DNA of 64,000 bases from contig NZ_CP054424.1 in assembly GCF_013334205.1 (NCBI RefSeq), positions 3,430,001 through 3,494,000 on the forward strand, in the 5' to 3' direction. A program made the position numbers and the translations under genes. Positions 25,330 to 34,941 of this stretch are shown one piece after another (the first letter of the stretch is position 1; every line of letters begins with the position of its first letter). The stretch comes from Rhodoferax sp. BAB1. GTDB taxonomy: Bacteria > Pseudomonadota > Gammaproteobacteria > Burkholderiales > Burkholderiaceae_C. The notes below the pieces were generated by a model. That model made no database searches, was not told the origin of the DNA, and saw only the letters and a program-made list of their open reading frames with translations.

Positions 25330-26475
25330 ATGTTGATTGCCCAGCCTCAGGCCATGACCTTCGACGCCGCCCTGCCCCTGCAGAGCGGCGCGAGCATCCG
25401 CGGCTACACGCTGGCCTACGAGACCTACGGCACGCTCAATGCCGACAAGTCCAACGCCGTGCTGATCTGTCACGCGCTCAATGCCTCGCACCATGTGGCC
25501 GGCGTCTACGAAGGCCAGCCGAAAAGCGAGGGCTGGTGGGACAACATGATCGGCCCGGGCAAGCCGGTGGACACCGACAAGTTCTTCGTGATCGGCGTCA
25601 ACAACCTGGGTTCCTGCTTCGGCTCCACCGGTCCCATGCACGTCAACCCGGACACGGGCAAGGTTTACGGCGCCGATTTCCCGGTGGTGACGGTGGAAGA
25701 CTGGGTCAGCGCCCAGGCGCGCCTGCTCGATGCCCTGGGCATCCAGACCCTGGCGGCCGTGATGGGTGGCAGCCTGGGCGGCATGCAGGCCTTGAGCTGG
25801 ACGCTGCAGTACCCGGGGCGCGTGCGCCACGCCGTGGTGGTGGCCAGCGCGCCCAACCTCAATGCCGAGAACATTGCTTTCAACGAGGTGGCGCGCCGCG
25901 CCATCGTGACCGACCCGGATTTCCATGGCGGCCATTTCTACGAACACGGCGTGATCCCCAAGCGCGGTCTGCGCATCGCCCGCATGATCGGCCACATCAC
26001 CTACCTGAGCGACGACGTCATGAACGAAAAGTTCGGGCGCGAACTGCGCAGTGCCGTGGCCGGCACGGTGCGCGAGGGCTACCAGTACACCACGCAGGAC
26101 ATCGAATTCCAGATCGAGAGCTACCTGCGTTACCAGGGCGACAAGTTCAGCGAGTACTTCGACGCCAACACCTACCTGCTGATCACCCGGGCGTTGGACT
26201 ATTTCGACCCGGCGCGCCGGCACGATGGCAATCTGAGCCGCGCGCTGGCGGCCGCACGCTGCAAGTTCCTGCTGGTGAGCTTCAGCACCGACTGGCGCTT
26301 TTCACCCAAACGCAGCCGCGAGATCGTCAAGGCCCTGCTCGACAACCGGCGCGAACTCAGCTACGCCGAGATCGATGCGCCGCATGGACACGACGCCTTC
26401 CTGCTGGACGATGCGCGCTACATGAAGCTGGTGCGCTCCTATTTCGAGAATATCGAGGGAGAGCTCAGGTCATGA
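25330..26475 (+). CDS. metX: MetX, homoserine O-acyltransferase
   Basis: A 381-residue alpha/beta-hydrolase-fold enzyme for the first committed step of methionine synthesis, acylating homoserine from acetyl- or succinyl-CoA. The nucleophile is S148 in GGSLGGMQ; the Asp (STDWRFSP) and His (APHGHDAF) of the triad are present. The [12 protein letters not shown] segment is the type seen in proteobacterial MetX proteins reported to use succinyl-CoA, so either donor is possible. ATG 25330 with GAG six bases upstream is preferred; a TTG at 25312 lies inside the terminator. It is preceded by the SAM-II-like switch and overlaps metW as ATGA. Confidence 0.95.
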   Translation: MLIAQPQAMTFDAALPLQSGASIRGYTLAYETYGTLNADKSNAVLICHALNASHHVAGVYEGQPKSEGWWDNMIGPGKPVDTDKFFVIGVNNLGSCFGSTGPMHVNPDTGKVYGADFPVVTVEDWVSAQARLLDALGIQTLAAVMGGSLGGMQALSWTLQYPGRVRHAVVVASAPNLNAENIAFNEVARRAIVTDPDFHGGHFYEHGVIPKRGLRIARMIGHITYLSDDVMNEKFGRELRSAVAGTVREGYQYTTQDIEFQIESYLRYQGDKFSEYFDANTYLLITRALDYFDPARRHDGNLSRALAAARCKFLLVSFSTDWRFSPKRSREIVKALLDNRRELSYAEIDAPHGHDAFLLDDARYMKLVRSYFENIEGELRS

Positions 26476-27053
26476 GCGATCGCCGGACCCTGGAAACCAT
26501 CGCCAGCCTGGTGCCGCAGGGCGCCCGTGTGCTGGACCTGGGCTGTGGCGACGGCGCCTTGCTGGCCCATCTGCAGGCCACGCGCGGCTGCAGCGGCTAC
26601 GGCATCGAGATCGCCGACGACAACGTGCTGGCCTGCGTGCGGCGCGGCGTCAACGTCATCCAGCTGAACCTGGACGAGGGCCTGTCCCTGTTCGAAGACC
26701 AGAGCTTCGACGTGGTCCTGCAGATCGACACCCTGCAGCACCTGCGCAATGCCGAAACCGTGCTGCGCGAGACCGCGCGCGTGGGCAAGACCGGCATCGT
26801 GGCCTTTCCCAATTTCGCCCACTGGCCGAATCGCCTCAGCGTGCTGGGCGGGCGCATGCCCGTGACGCGCCGCCTGCCCTACCAGTGGTATGACACACCC
26901 AATATCCGTGTCGGCACGCATGCCGACCTGGAAGTGCTGGCCCAGCGCAACGGCCTGCAGATCCTGGACAGCTTCGGCCTGCACAATGGCCGTCTGCGGC
27001 GCTTCATGCCCAATCTGCTGGCTAGCACTGCGGTGCTGAAGTTTTCGCGTTGA
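26472..27053 (+). CDS. metW: MetW, methionine biosynthesis protein
   Basis: A 193-residue SAM-methyltransferase-fold protein ([12 protein letters not shown] motif I near residue 20) of the MetW family, found beside metX in many proteobacteria and reported to be needed for, or to stimulate, homoserine acylation. Conserved features include GIEI, LQHLRN and [11 protein letters not shown]. Start codon and metX stop overlap (ATGA), so the two are translationally coupled and share the upstream riboswitch. Confidence 0.93.
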   Translation: MSDRRTLETIASLVPQGARVLDLGCGDGALLAHLQATRGCSGYGIEIADDNVLACVRRGVNVIQLNLDEGLSLFEDQSFDVVLQIDTLQHLRNAETVLRETARVGKTGIVAFPNFAHWPNRLSVLGGRMPVTRRLPYQWYDTPNIRVGTHADLEVLAQRNGLQILDSFGLHNGRLRRFMPNLLASTAVLKFSR

Positions 27054-27081
27054 AGCCCGACGTAGAACGGAGTCTTGTCCA

Positions 27082-27666
27082 ATGGCCGTGAACCCGGAGA
27101 TGAGTAGCCAGGACCACGCCGCCCGCGCCCGCAGTTTGCTGGCCGGAGCCACCGAGGTGTTTGATGCCGCCGCCGTGCAAACCGCGATGGACCGTGTGGC
27201 CGCGCAGATCAACGCCCGTTTTGATACCGACGGTGCCCCCGCCTTCCCGCTGGTGCTGGGGGTGATGGGTGGGGCGGTGGTCTTTGCCGGCCAGATCCTG
27301 ACGCGCTTCACCTTCCCCCTGGAGTTTGATTACATCCACGTCACCCGCTATGGCGCCAAGGACCAGGGCGGTCGGGTCGAGTGGAAAGTGGAGCCGCGTG
27401 CCGAGGTGCGCGGACGGACCGTGATCGTCCTGGACGACATCCTGGACGAGGGAGAGACCCTGGCCCATGTGAAAGAACGCCTGCTGGACATGGGCGCGGC
27501 CGAGGTGCTGCTGGCGGTGTTTGCCGACAAGGACATCGGCAAGGCCAAACCCGCGCGGCCGGATTATGTGGGTCTCGTGCTGCCCAACAAATTCGTGGTC
27601 GGTGTAGGTATGGACGCTTACGGCTACTGGCGTAACCTGCCCGGTATCTGGGCGCTCGACATCTGA
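27082..27666 (+). CDS. hpt: Hypoxanthine-guanine phosphoribosyltransferase
   Basis: A 194-residue purine-salvage enzyme that converts hypoxanthine or guanine with PRPP to IMP or GMP. The PRPP-binding loop VIVLDDILDEGETL is diagnostic, with VLGVMGGAVVFAGQIL forming the pyrophosphate-binding loop. It lies 28 bases behind metW, so could be a third member of the riboswitch-controlled transcript, though GGAG before its ATG suggests independent translation. It converges with dctM. Confidence 0.88.
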   Translation: MAVNPEMSSQDHAARARSLLAGATEVFDAAAVQTAMDRVAAQINARFDTDGAPAFPLVLGVMGGAVVFAGQILTRFTFPLEFDYIHVTRYGAKDQGGRVEWKVEPRAEVRGRTVIVLDDILDEGETLAHVKERLLDMGAAEVLLAVFADKDIGKAKPARPDYVGLVLPNKFVVGVGMDAYGYWRNLPGIWALDI

Positions 27667-27694
27667 GTTGATGCGCCTAGCAGGGCGCAGCGCT

Positions 27695-28990
27695 TCAAGT
27701 CCCGTAGCCCATGGTCCGGGGCAGCCAGAGCACGATTTCGGGGAACAGGGTGATCGCTACCAGCAGCCCCAGCAGCATCACCAGGAAAAGCCAGCCTTCG
27801 CGCATCATCTCGCCGATGGGAATACCGGTCAGGGCCTTGGTGACGAAGAGCAGCATGCCGAAAGGCGGATGGATCAGGCCGATCATCATATTGAGCACCA
27901 CCAGCACGCCGAAGTGCACCAGGTCCACACCCAGCATCCTGGCCGCGGGCAGCAGCATGGGCACGAAGACCAGCAGTAGCACCGAGACGTCCAGGAAACA
28001 GCCCAGGACCAGGAACAGCGCGTTCACCATGAACAGGAACTGCAGGCGGCTCAGCTGCAGGCTCTCGACCCAGGCCGCCATCGCCTGGGGCACCCCTTCG
28101 GCCGTGAACGCATAGTTCAGCATGAAGGAGCCGGCCAGGATGATGGTGATCACCGCGCTGGAGCGCGTGGACTCCAGCACCACGCCCCAGAAGGAACGCC
28201 AGCTCAGCGCGCGGAACACCACGGCCGCCAGGACCAGCGCATGCAGGGCCGCGACGGCCGCGGCCTCGGTGGGCGTGAAGGCACCGGAGTAGATGCCGCT
28301 CAGCAGCACGATGGGCATGGACAGCGGCAACGCCCCGCGAAACAGGATGCCCGGCCATTCCTTGAGCGGCACCGGGGCCTCGCGCGGCATCTGGCGTTTG
28401 TGGGCGATGTAGTGCACCACCCCCATCATGAGCAGCGTCATGCACACCCCCGGCACCACGCCACCGAGAAACAACGCGCCGACCGAGGCGCCCGACACCA
28501 GCGCGTAGATCACCATGGGAATGGAGGGCGGGATGATGGGCCCCAGGGTGGCGCTGGCCACGACCACGGCGCCGGCGAAGCCGCGGCTGTATCCGGGCTT
28601 TTTCAGCATCTGCTTGATCGTGACCAGGCCCGGCCCGGCGGCGTCGGCTATGGCGCTGCCGCTCATGCCCGAGAAGATCACGCTGACCAGGATGTCTACC
28701 TGGGCCAGGCCGCCACGCATACGACCGACCAGGATGCGGCAGAAGTCGAAGATGCGTTCGCTGACCGTGCCCGCGTTCATGATGTTGGCGGCGAAGACGA
28801 ACAGAGGCACCGCCAGCAGCACGTAGCTGTTGTATAGGCCGTTGCTGACCTGCTCGGCCACCAGGCCCAGGTCCTGGCCCTTGACCAGCAGGTAGGCCAC
28901 CCCGGCCATCAGCATGGAAAAACCGATGGGCATGCGCAAGAGCATGCCGGCCAGCACCACGCCCACCAGGGCCCACAGGGCCAGGCTCAT
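27695..28990 (-). CDS. dctM: TRAP transporter large permease (DctM)
   Basis: A 431-residue polytopic membrane protein, the Na+- or H+-coupled permease of a tripartite ATP-independent periplasmic transporter. RMPIGFSMLMAGVAYL near the N-terminus, FSGMSGSAIADAAGPG and PPSIPMVIYA are typical DctM segments. The start is ATG 28990, overlapping the stop of dctQ (ATGA); the longer frame upstream lies in dctQ. Substrate is not deducible; C4-dicarboxylates or other organic acids are usual. Confidence 0.93.
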   Translation of the reverse strand: MSLALWALVGVVLAGMLLRMPIGFSMLMAGVAYLLVKGQDLGLVAEQVSNGLYNSYVLLAVPLFVFAANIMNAGTVSERIFDFCRILVGRMRGGLAQVDILVSVIFSGMSGSAIADAAGPGLVTIKQMLKKPGYSRGFAGAVVVASATLGPIIPPSIPMVIYALVSGASVGALFLGGVVPGVCMTLLMMGVVHYIAHKRQMPREAPVPLKEWPGILFRGALPLSMPIVLLSGIYSGAFTPTEAAAVAALHALVLAAVVFRALSWRSFWGVVLESTRSSAVITIILAGSFMLNYAFTAEGVPQAMAAWVESLQLSRLQFLFMVNALFLVLGCFLDVSVLLLVFVPMLLPAARMLGVDLVHFGVLVVLNMMIGLIHPPFGMLLFVTKALTGIPIGEMMREGWLFLVMLLGLLVAITLFPEIVLWLPRTMGYGT

Positions 28991-29466
28991 GAGGAGTGCT
29001 CCAGGTCTTCCAACTCCTGGCCCCGCCAGGTCAACCAGAGGCCATGGAGGCTGCGCCACACCAGGGCCAGCAGCAAAAACACGAAGGGCAGGAAGACCCA
29101 CTCAAAGGACAGGCCGAGCACGGGTGTGCCTTCGCGCCCCATGAAATGCACATAGTCCCAGCTGGCCGGGATGGCCACCGCCGCCAGGCCGCCGATCAGC
29201 AGATGGCCGGCGAAACGCATGATGCGGCGCACGGGCCGGCTGGCGCTGTTCCACAGCAGGTCGAACACCACGTGCTCGCGCTCGGGCACCATGAAAGCCG
29301 AAGCCCAGAGGATGACCCACAGGTAGAGCACCACCGCCAGCTCGTCGGTCCAGGGCAGGGGGCGGTCAAAGCCGAAGCGGGCCGTGATCTGCACCAGGAA
29401 GACCCCGAACAGGCACAGGAACATCAGTCCGCCCAGGGTCTGGGCAGCCTTGCGCAGCAGGCCCAT
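28987..29466 (-). CDS. dctQ: TRAP transporter small permease (DctQ)
   Basis: A 159-residue protein with four predicted helices, including LGGLMFLCLFGVFLVQITARF and the DctQ hallmark WTDELAVVLYLWVILWASAFMV. It pairs with DctM to form the membrane part of the TRAP system. It begins three bases after the dctP stop and overlaps dctM, so the three genes form one dctPQM operon. Confidence 0.91.
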   Translation of the reverse strand: MGLLRKAAQTLGGLMFLCLFGVFLVQITARFGFDRPLPWTDELAVVLYLWVILWASAFMVPEREHVVFDLLWNSASRPVRRIMRFAGHLLIGGLAAVAIPASWDYVHFMGREGTPVLGLSFEWVFLPFVFLLLALVWRSLHGLWLTWRGQELEDLEHSS

Positions 29467-29469
29467 GGA

Positions 29470-30474
29470 TCAGCGCGTGGCGTTGATGCGTTCGAGCAGG
29501 CCGGCCGGCCAGACCTTGGCGTAGTCCGAGCGGGCGTAGCTGTCCTGGACCGACTTGCGGAAGGCCTCGACATCGGGTGTGCTCACTTGCAGGCCCTGTT
29601 GCCGGAAGAAGTCGACCAGCTGTCCTTCTTCCTTGATCCGGTTTTCGTTGTTGAACTTCGAGGCAGCCTGTGCCGCGGCCATCACGTTCTGTTTCTGCGC
29701 CGGCGTCAGAGCGTTCCAACTCTTGTTGGAGATGGTGATGAAGAGGCTGTCGACCAGATGCTGGGTCAGCACCAGCTGTTTGGTCACCTCGTAGAACTTG
29801 GCGGCCCGCGCCGTGGGCAGCGGGTTGTCCTGGCCGTCGATGGTGCCGGTCTTCAGGCCCAGATAGACCTCGCCGAAGGCCAGCGGCGTGGCGGTGGCGC
29901 CGAGCGCTTCGCCCAGGAACAGCCATTCCTTGGTGCCGGGCATGCGCAGTTTCACACCCTTGAGGTCGGCCGGCGTGCGCACCGTGCGCACTTCGCGCAG
30001 GTTGAGCTGGCGTGTGCCCAGATAGACCGTGGACAGCACGGTCAGGTCCATCTTGTCGGACACGGTCTTGAACAGCTCGGTGCCGATCGGGCCGTTGAAG
30101 ACCTTCTGCTGATGCTGCGGGTCCCGCACCACATAACCGGCGGTGAAGATCGAGAAGGCGGGCACCAGCTTGGCGATGTCGAAAGCCGAGATCGAGGCCA
30201 GCTCCAGGTTGCCGCGCGCCATGGCGGCCGGCTCGGTACCCTGCTTGAACAGCGCGGCGTTGAGGTTGATCTGCACATCGAACTGGTTCGGGGCGGATTT
30301 CTCCAGCGAGTCCTTGAACACGGTCCACATTTTTGCGTGCCAGTCGTCGGGCACGGCGGGGGAGGAGATGCGCAGGGGAATCTTGGCCTGGGCCAGGGCC
30401 GGCTGGGCCAGGCCGCAAAGAGCCGTGGCGCAGGCGAGCAGCAGGCCGCGGCGCAGGGGGGAGGCTGTAGTCAC
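29470..30474 (-). CDS. dctP: TRAP transporter substrate-binding protein (DctP)
   Basis: A 334-residue periplasmic binding protein with a clear Sec signal peptide (RRGLLLACATALCGLAQPALAQA). The DctP domain follows, with GVKLRMPGTKEWLFLGEALGATATPLAFGEVYLGLKTGTIDGQDNP, in which the Arg of KLRMP is the usual carboxylate anchor, implying an organic-acid ligand. The start is GTG 30474, six bases after GGAG. Divergent from an M20 peptidase gene. Confidence 0.92.
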   Translation of the reverse strand: MTTASPLRRGLLLACATALCGLAQPALAQAKIPLRISSPAVPDDWHAKMWTVFKDSLEKSAPNQFDVQINLNAALFKQGTEPAAMARGNLELASISAFDIAKLVPAFSIFTAGYVVRDPQHQQKVFNGPIGTELFKTVSDKMDLTVLSTVYLGTRQLNLREVRTVRTPADLKGVKLRMPGTKEWLFLGEALGATATPLAFGEVYLGLKTGTIDGQDNPLPTARAAKFYEVTKQLVLTQHLVDSLFITISNKSWNALTPAQKQNVMAAAQAASKFNNENRIKEEGQLVDFFRQQGLQVSTPDVEAFRKSVQDSYARSDYAKVWPAGLLERINATR

Positions 30475-30558
30475 GGGGGTCTCCTGATAGTTTTGAGAGT
30501 GTAAGCAGGCCGGGGATGAATATACTGGCAGCGGCCCAGCATTTCGACAAGGATGCGC

Positions 30559-32034
30559 ATGAATACCCGTGCTCCACTAACCGTGCTCGATACCGCCCAG
30601 GCGCTGGAGGAGATCAGCCGCGCCTGGGACGGGGATATCCTGCGCCAGCTCAGCGATTACATCGCCATCCCGGCCAAGTCGCCCATGTTCGACCCCTTAT
30701 GGGCCCAGCACGGTTATATCGATACCGTGGTGCGCCATGCGGCCACCTGGGTCGAGGCACAGAAGGTCGAGGGCCTGAAGCTGGAGGTGATCCGCCTGGA
30801 AGGCCGCACGCCCGTGATCTTCTTCGAACTGCCGGCCAGTCGCGGTGAGGGCGAGGCCCCGGTGTCAGCCCAGACCGTGCTCATGTACGGCCACCTGGAC
30901 AAGCAGCCCGAGTTCAGCGGCTGGCGCCATGACCTGGGCCCCTGGACGCCCAAATACGAAGACGGCAGGCTCTACGGCCGCGGCGGGGCCGACGACGGCT
31001 ACGCCGTCTACGCCAGCATCGCGGCCATCGCCGCGCTGAAAAGCCAGAAACTCGCGCATCCGCGCATCGTCGGCCTGATCGAGACCTGCGAGGAAAGCGG
31101 CTCCTACGATCTGCTGCCTTATGTCGATGCCCTGCGCACGCGCCTGGGCGATGTGGGCCTGGTGGTCTGCCTGGACTCCGGCGCCGGCAATTACGACCAG
31201 CTCTGGCTCACCACCAGCCTGCGCGGCATGGCCAGCGGTGTGCTCAAGGTGGAGATCCTGACCGAAGGCGTGCATTCGGGCGACGCCAGCGGCGTCGTGC
31301 CTTCGAGCTTTCGCATCCTGCGCCAGGTGCTGGACAGGCTGGAAGACAGCAAGACTGGTCGCCTGTTGCCGCAGAGTTTTCATTGCGAGGTACCCGCCGA
31401 GCGCCTGGCGCAGGCACGCGCCACGGCCGCTATCCTGGGCGAGGAACTGTACAAACGCTTTCCCTGGGTGCATTACGACTGCGAGGGCGACAGCCGCGTG
31501 GCCTTGCCCATGACAACGGACCCGCTGCAGGCCCTGCTCAACCGCACCTGGGTGCCGACGCTGAGTGTCACCGGCGCCGAAGGCCTGCCGGACCTGCAGA
31601 ACGCCGGCAATGTGCTGCGCCCCCACACCGCTTTCAAGCTCTCGCTGCGCCTGCCGCCCCTGGTGGAGGCCGCCACGGCGGTGCAGGAACTCAAGACCCT
31701 GCTGGAAGACAACGCGCCTTACCAGGCGCGCGTGACCTTCGAGGGCCTGAGTTCGGCCACCGGCTGGAACGCGCCAGCGACGGCGTCCTGGGTCGCGCAG
31801 GCGCTGGACGAGGCCTCGCGCAACTTCTACGGCGCACCTTGCGGCTACATCGGCCAGGGCGGCACCATCCCGCTCATGAACATGCTGTCGCGCGGTTTCC
31901 CGAAAGCCCAGATGATGGTCTGCGGTGTGCTCGGCCCCAAGAGCAATGCCCACGGCCCCAACGAGTTCCTGCACGTGCCCTATGCCCGCAAGCTGACCGC
32001 AGCCGTGGCGCAGGTCATCGCCCGGATGGCCTGA
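30559..32034 (+). CDS. M20 family metallopeptidase (dipeptidase-like)
   Basis: A 491-residue zinc hydrolase of the M20/CPG2-like group. Visible metal ligands: H in MYGHLDKQP, D in GRGGADDG, EE in ETCEESGS and D in VCLDSGAG; the lid/dimerisation domain lies between. Probable substrates are dipeptides or N-acyl amino acids. ATG 30559 is preferred because AAGG is six bases upstream; an ATG at 30553 is too close. It is divergent from the TRAP operon, which could supply its substrate, but this is only suggested by position. Confidence 0.88.
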   Translation: MNTRAPLTVLDTAQALEEISRAWDGDILRQLSDYIAIPAKSPMFDPLWAQHGYIDTVVRHAATWVEAQKVEGLKLEVIRLEGRTPVIFFELPASRGEGEAPVSAQTVLMYGHLDKQPEFSGWRHDLGPWTPKYEDGRLYGRGGADDGYAVYASIAAIAALKSQKLAHPRIVGLIETCEESGSYDLLPYVDALRTRLGDVGLVVCLDSGAGNYDQLWLTTSLRGMASGVLKVEILTEGVHSGDASGVVPSSFRILRQVLDRLEDSKTGRLLPQSFHCEVPAERLAQARATAAILGEELYKRFPWVHYDCEGDSRVALPMTTDPLQALLNRTWVPTLSVTGAEGLPDLQNAGNVLRPHTAFKLSLRLPPLVEAATAVQELKTLLEDNAPYQARVTFEGLSSATGWNAPATASWVAQALDEASRNFYGAPCGYIGQGGTIPLMNMLSRGFPKAQMMVCGVLGPKSNAHGPNEFLHVPYARKLTAAVAQVIARMA

Positions 32035-32102
32035 GAGGCTGCGAGCAAATTGCCCATGGCCGCTCATCCCCCTCAAACCCCCCCACTCGGCGTTGCAAAT
32101 GC

Positions 32103-32122
32103 GCGCCGTAGCCCGAGCTACG
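32103..32122. repeat. Hairpin, GCCGTAGC-4-GCTACGGC
   Basis: A perfect 8-bp stem with a 4-base loop in the 172-base spacer after the M20 peptidase gene. It has no T-run and resembles intergenic palindromic elements rather than a classic intrinsic terminator. It may stabilise the 3' end of the M20 transcript. Confidence 0.45.
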
Positions 32123-32206
32123 GCTGTGCTTTGCGCCTGGATTGGGAGTGTTTGCGTGGCCTGCTCGACCACGGTCAATTCACTCTCAGCCTCTGAGGAC
32201 GAGCGC

Positions 32207-33046
32207 ATGCCGGAATCCACCCTGACCACTTTTGTCGCCGCCGACGGCGACAACCTCGCCATCCAGGACTGGCCGCTCGATCCCAGCACCCCGCTGCGCG
32301 GTGTGGTGCTGCTGGTGCACGGCCTGGGCGAACACGCCGGGCGTTACGACGAGCTGGCGCAGCGCCTCAACAGCTGGGGTTTTGCCGTGCGTGGTTATGA
32401 CCAGTACGGCCACGGCGAGTCCGGTGGCGCGCGCGGGGGCCTGCCTTCGGACAACCGCCTGGTGGAGGACCTGGCCGACGTGCTGGGCAGCACGCGCAAG
32501 CGCATGGACGCCGGTTTGCCGCTGATCCTGCTGGGACACAGCATGGGGGGCCTGGTCGCGGCGCGACTGGTGGCCCTGGGCCTGGCGCCGGTGGATGGCC
32601 TGGTACTGTCCTCACCCGCCTTCGACCCAGGACTCAACGCCATCCAGCAATTGCTGCTGGCGGTGCTGCCGGCCATCGCCCCCAATTTGCGCGTCGGCAA
32701 CGGTCTCGATCCGAAATGGATCTCGCATGACCCGCAGGTGGTACAGGCTTACCGGCAGGACAAGCTGGTTCATGACCGGATTTCCGGGCGGCTGGCACGT
32801 TTCATTGCCGATGGGGGCGCCGCGGTGCTGGCTGCGGCGCCGTTATGGCAGGTGCCCACGCTGCTGCTGTATGCGGGCAGCGACCGGCTGGTCAGCCCGC
32901 GCGGCAGCGCGGCCTTTGCGCAGGCGGCGCCGGCCCGGGCCGTGACGACCCACTGCTTCAAGGACCTCTACCACGAGATCTTCAACGAACTGGAGCGCGA
33001 ACCGGTCTACGCCCGCTTGCAGCAGTGGCTGGACCAGTGGTTCTGA
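32207..33046 (+). CDS. Alpha/beta hydrolase, monoacylglycerol-lipase-like
   Basis: A 279-residue serine hydrolase. Nucleophile elbow GHSMGG, oxyanion segment LLVHGLGEHAGRY, YDQYGHGESGG, Asp in YAGSDRLVSP and His in LYHEIFNE give the full lysophospholipase/monoacylglycerol-lipase pattern. ATG 32207 has GAGG eight bases upstream; an upstream in-frame ATG (32093) would add a signal-like peptide across the hairpin at 32103-32122 and is less likely. It converges with an MFS gene. Confidence 0.88.
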   Translation: MPESTLTTFVAADGDNLAIQDWPLDPSTPLRGVVLLVHGLGEHAGRYDELAQRLNSWGFAVRGYDQYGHGESGGARGGLPSDNRLVEDLADVLGSTRKRMDAGLPLILLGHSMGGLVAARLVALGLAPVDGLVLSSPAFDPGLNAIQQLLLAVLPAIAPNLRVGNGLDPKWISHDPQVVQAYRQDKLVHDRISGRLARFIADGGAAVLAAAPLWQVPTLLLYAGSDRLVSPRGSAAFAQAAPARAVTTHCFKDLYHEIFNELEREPVYARLQQWLDQWF

Positions 33047-33052
33047 GGCGGC

Positions 33053-34225
33053 TCAGGCCCCCGTGGCCGCCTGGCGGCGCAAGGCCAGCCACATCAGCGC
33101 GAAGCCGGTCAGCGCCACCGGCACCAGTGAGCCGACGTTGAGCAGCCACCAGCCCTGTGTGGTGACCAGCGCGCCGGAGGCAAACGAGGTCAGGGCCATG
33201 ACGGCAAACACGGCGAAATTGATGGCGGCCTGGGCGCGGTCCTTCTCTTCCGGCCGGTAGGCCTGCAGCGCCAGTGTGGTGCTGCCGGTGAACAGGAAGT
33301 TCCAGCCCACACCGAGCAGGAACAGGGCGATGAGGAACTGGTGCAGGTCCACGCCCGTGAGGGCGATCGCGATGCACAGGAAGTTGAGCAGCACGCCGAC
33401 GCCCATGATGGTCAGCGTGCCGAAGCGCTTGATCAGGTGGCCGGTGAAGAAACCGGGCGCAAACATGCCGATCACGTGCCATTGCAGCACCAGCGCCGCA
33501 TCGTCGAAGGGATAACCGCAGACCTGCATGGCCAGCGGCGTGGCGGCCATCAGCAGGTTCATGACGCCATAACCGAGCGCAGCGCCCACGGCGGCCACGA
33601 AAAACAGGGGCTGGCGCGCGATCTCCCAGATCGGCCGGCCGCCCGAAGCGCCCGGCGCCGCCTTGGGCACGGCCGGGAAGCGCACGAAGGCCATCAGCGC
33701 CATGCCGAGCACGGCGACCACCGCCAGCGCCAGGTAAGCGCCGGCAAAAGGCGTGGCCAGCACATTCTTGGTGTACTTGGCCAGGTTCGGGCCGATGATG
33801 GCGCCGATCAGGCCGCCGGCCAGCACCAGCGAGACGGCTTTTTCGCGGTAGCTGGGCGCTGCCAGTTCGGCAGCGGCAAAACGGTAGAGCTGGCCGTTGG
33901 CGCTGTAGTAGCCGGCCACCACGGTGGCCGCCACCAGCAGCCAGAAATTGTTGCTCCAGGCCGCATAGGCGCACAGCAGGGCCGACAGCAGCGCCACCCC
34001 CAGGCCGATCTGGAACGAGGTCTGACGACCGTAGCGCACCTGCGAGCGCGCTACCATCCCGGTGCTCAAGGCGCCGCCGACCACGTAGCCCATGACCGGC
34101 AGCGTGGCCATCCAGCCCAGCGGGGCCAGACTCAGGCCCACCAGGCCGTTGATGGCGATGAATACGACGTTGTTGGTGAGGAAGAGGCCCTGGCAGATCG
34201 CCAGCAGCAGCAGGGGACGGTTCAT
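33053..34225 (-). CDS. MFS transporter
   Basis: A 390-residue major-facilitator protein with about twelve helices (FLTNNVVFIAINGLVGLSLAPLGWMATLPVMGYVVGGALST near the start is typical of small efflux-type MFS). Loop 2-3 carries RSQVRYGRQTSF. Substrate unknown. The start overlaps the rsmE stop (ATGA), making it the third gene of an amgK-rsmE-MFS operon. Confidence 0.86.
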   Translation of the reverse strand: MNRPLLLLAICQGLFLTNNVVFIAINGLVGLSLAPLGWMATLPVMGYVVGGALSTGMVARSQVRYGRQTSFQIGLGVALLSALLCAYAAWSNNFWLLVAATVVAGYYSANGQLYRFAAAELAAPSYREKAVSLVLAGGLIGAIIGPNLAKYTKNVLATPFAGAYLALAVVAVLGMALMAFVRFPAVPKAAPGASGGRPIWEIARQPLFFVAAVGAALGYGVMNLLMAATPLAMQVCGYPFDDAALVLQWHVIGMFAPGFFTGHLIKRFGTLTIMGVGVLLNFLCIAIALTGVDLHQFLIALFLLGVGWNFLFTGSTTLALQAYRPEEKDRAQAAINFAVFAVMALTSFASGALVTTQGWWLLNVGSLVPVALTGFALMWLALRRQAATGA

Positions 34226-34941
34226 GGGCCCAGTGTAAGGCTTGCGAGGGCGGCCAGCGGGGCCGTTTCGGCACGCAGCGTGCGCGCGCCCAGGCTGACG
34301 GGCACAAAACCCTGGGCACGCGCCGCCTGCTCTTCGGCGGGGCTCAAGCCGCCCTCCGGGCCGGAGAGGAAGACCACGGGCTGCGACGACAAGCGTGCCA
34401 TCTGCAGCGACAGCGGAATGCTGTCGGGCTGCAGCGACAGCAGCAGGCGCTGCACCGGCAGGCCGGAGGCGAGCCAGGCAGCGACCGATGACACGGCATG
34501 CACGGTGGGCACGCGGTTGCGGCCACTCTGCTCGCAGGCCGCGATGGCCACGCCCTGCCAGTGGCTGCGTTTCTTCTCGGCGCGCTCGCCGCTCAGGCGC
34601 AGCACGCTGCGTTCGGCCTGCAGCGGCTGCAGGCTGGCCGCGCCAAGCTCGGTGGCCTTCTCGACCAGCCAGTCCATGCGCTCATTGGCCGGCATGCCCA
34701 GGGCCAGGTGCACTTCGCGCGGGGCTTCGCGTTCGATGGCGGTGTGCGCGGCAACTTCCACCAGCACCTCGCTGCGGCCCATGCGGGTGATGCGGGCTTC
34801 GCATTCGCCCCCTACGCCGTTGAACAGGGTGATCGCGTCGCCAGGCTGCAGGCGCAGCACCTGCACGTGGCGCGCGGCCCCGTCGGGCAGTTCCAGCGTG
34901 GCGCCGACGGGCAGCGGCGTGGGACAGTGAAAACGTGGCAT
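34222..34941 (-). CDS. rsmE: RsmE, 16S rRNA m3U1498 methyltransferase
   Basis: A 239-residue SPOUT-class RNA methyltransferase. The N-terminal PUA-like part (ATLELPDGAARHVQVLRLQPGDAITLFNG) is followed by the knotted domain with VFLSGPEGGLSPAEE and SLGARTLRAETAPLAAL, the SAM-binding knot of RsmE. Its start abuts the amgK stop exactly (TGAATG). Confidence 0.94.
   Translation of the reverse strand: MPRFHCPTPLPVGATLELPDGAARHVQVLRLQPGDAITLFNGVGGECEARITRMGRSEVLVEVAAHTAIEREAPREVHLALGMPANERMDWLVEKATELGAASLQPLQAERSVLRLSGERAEKKRSHWQGVAIAACEQSGRNRVPTVHAVSSVAAWLASGLPVQRLLLSLQPDSIPLSLQMARLSSQPVVFLSGPEGGLSPAEEQAARAQGFVPVSLGARTLRAETAPLAALASLTLGP

Noticed and set aside
32093..32206. An N-terminal extension of the alpha/beta hydrolase with a signal-like peptide
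   Set aside because: The extension would be translated through a perfect hairpin, while ATG 32207 has a good ribosome-binding site and matches cytosolic family members.
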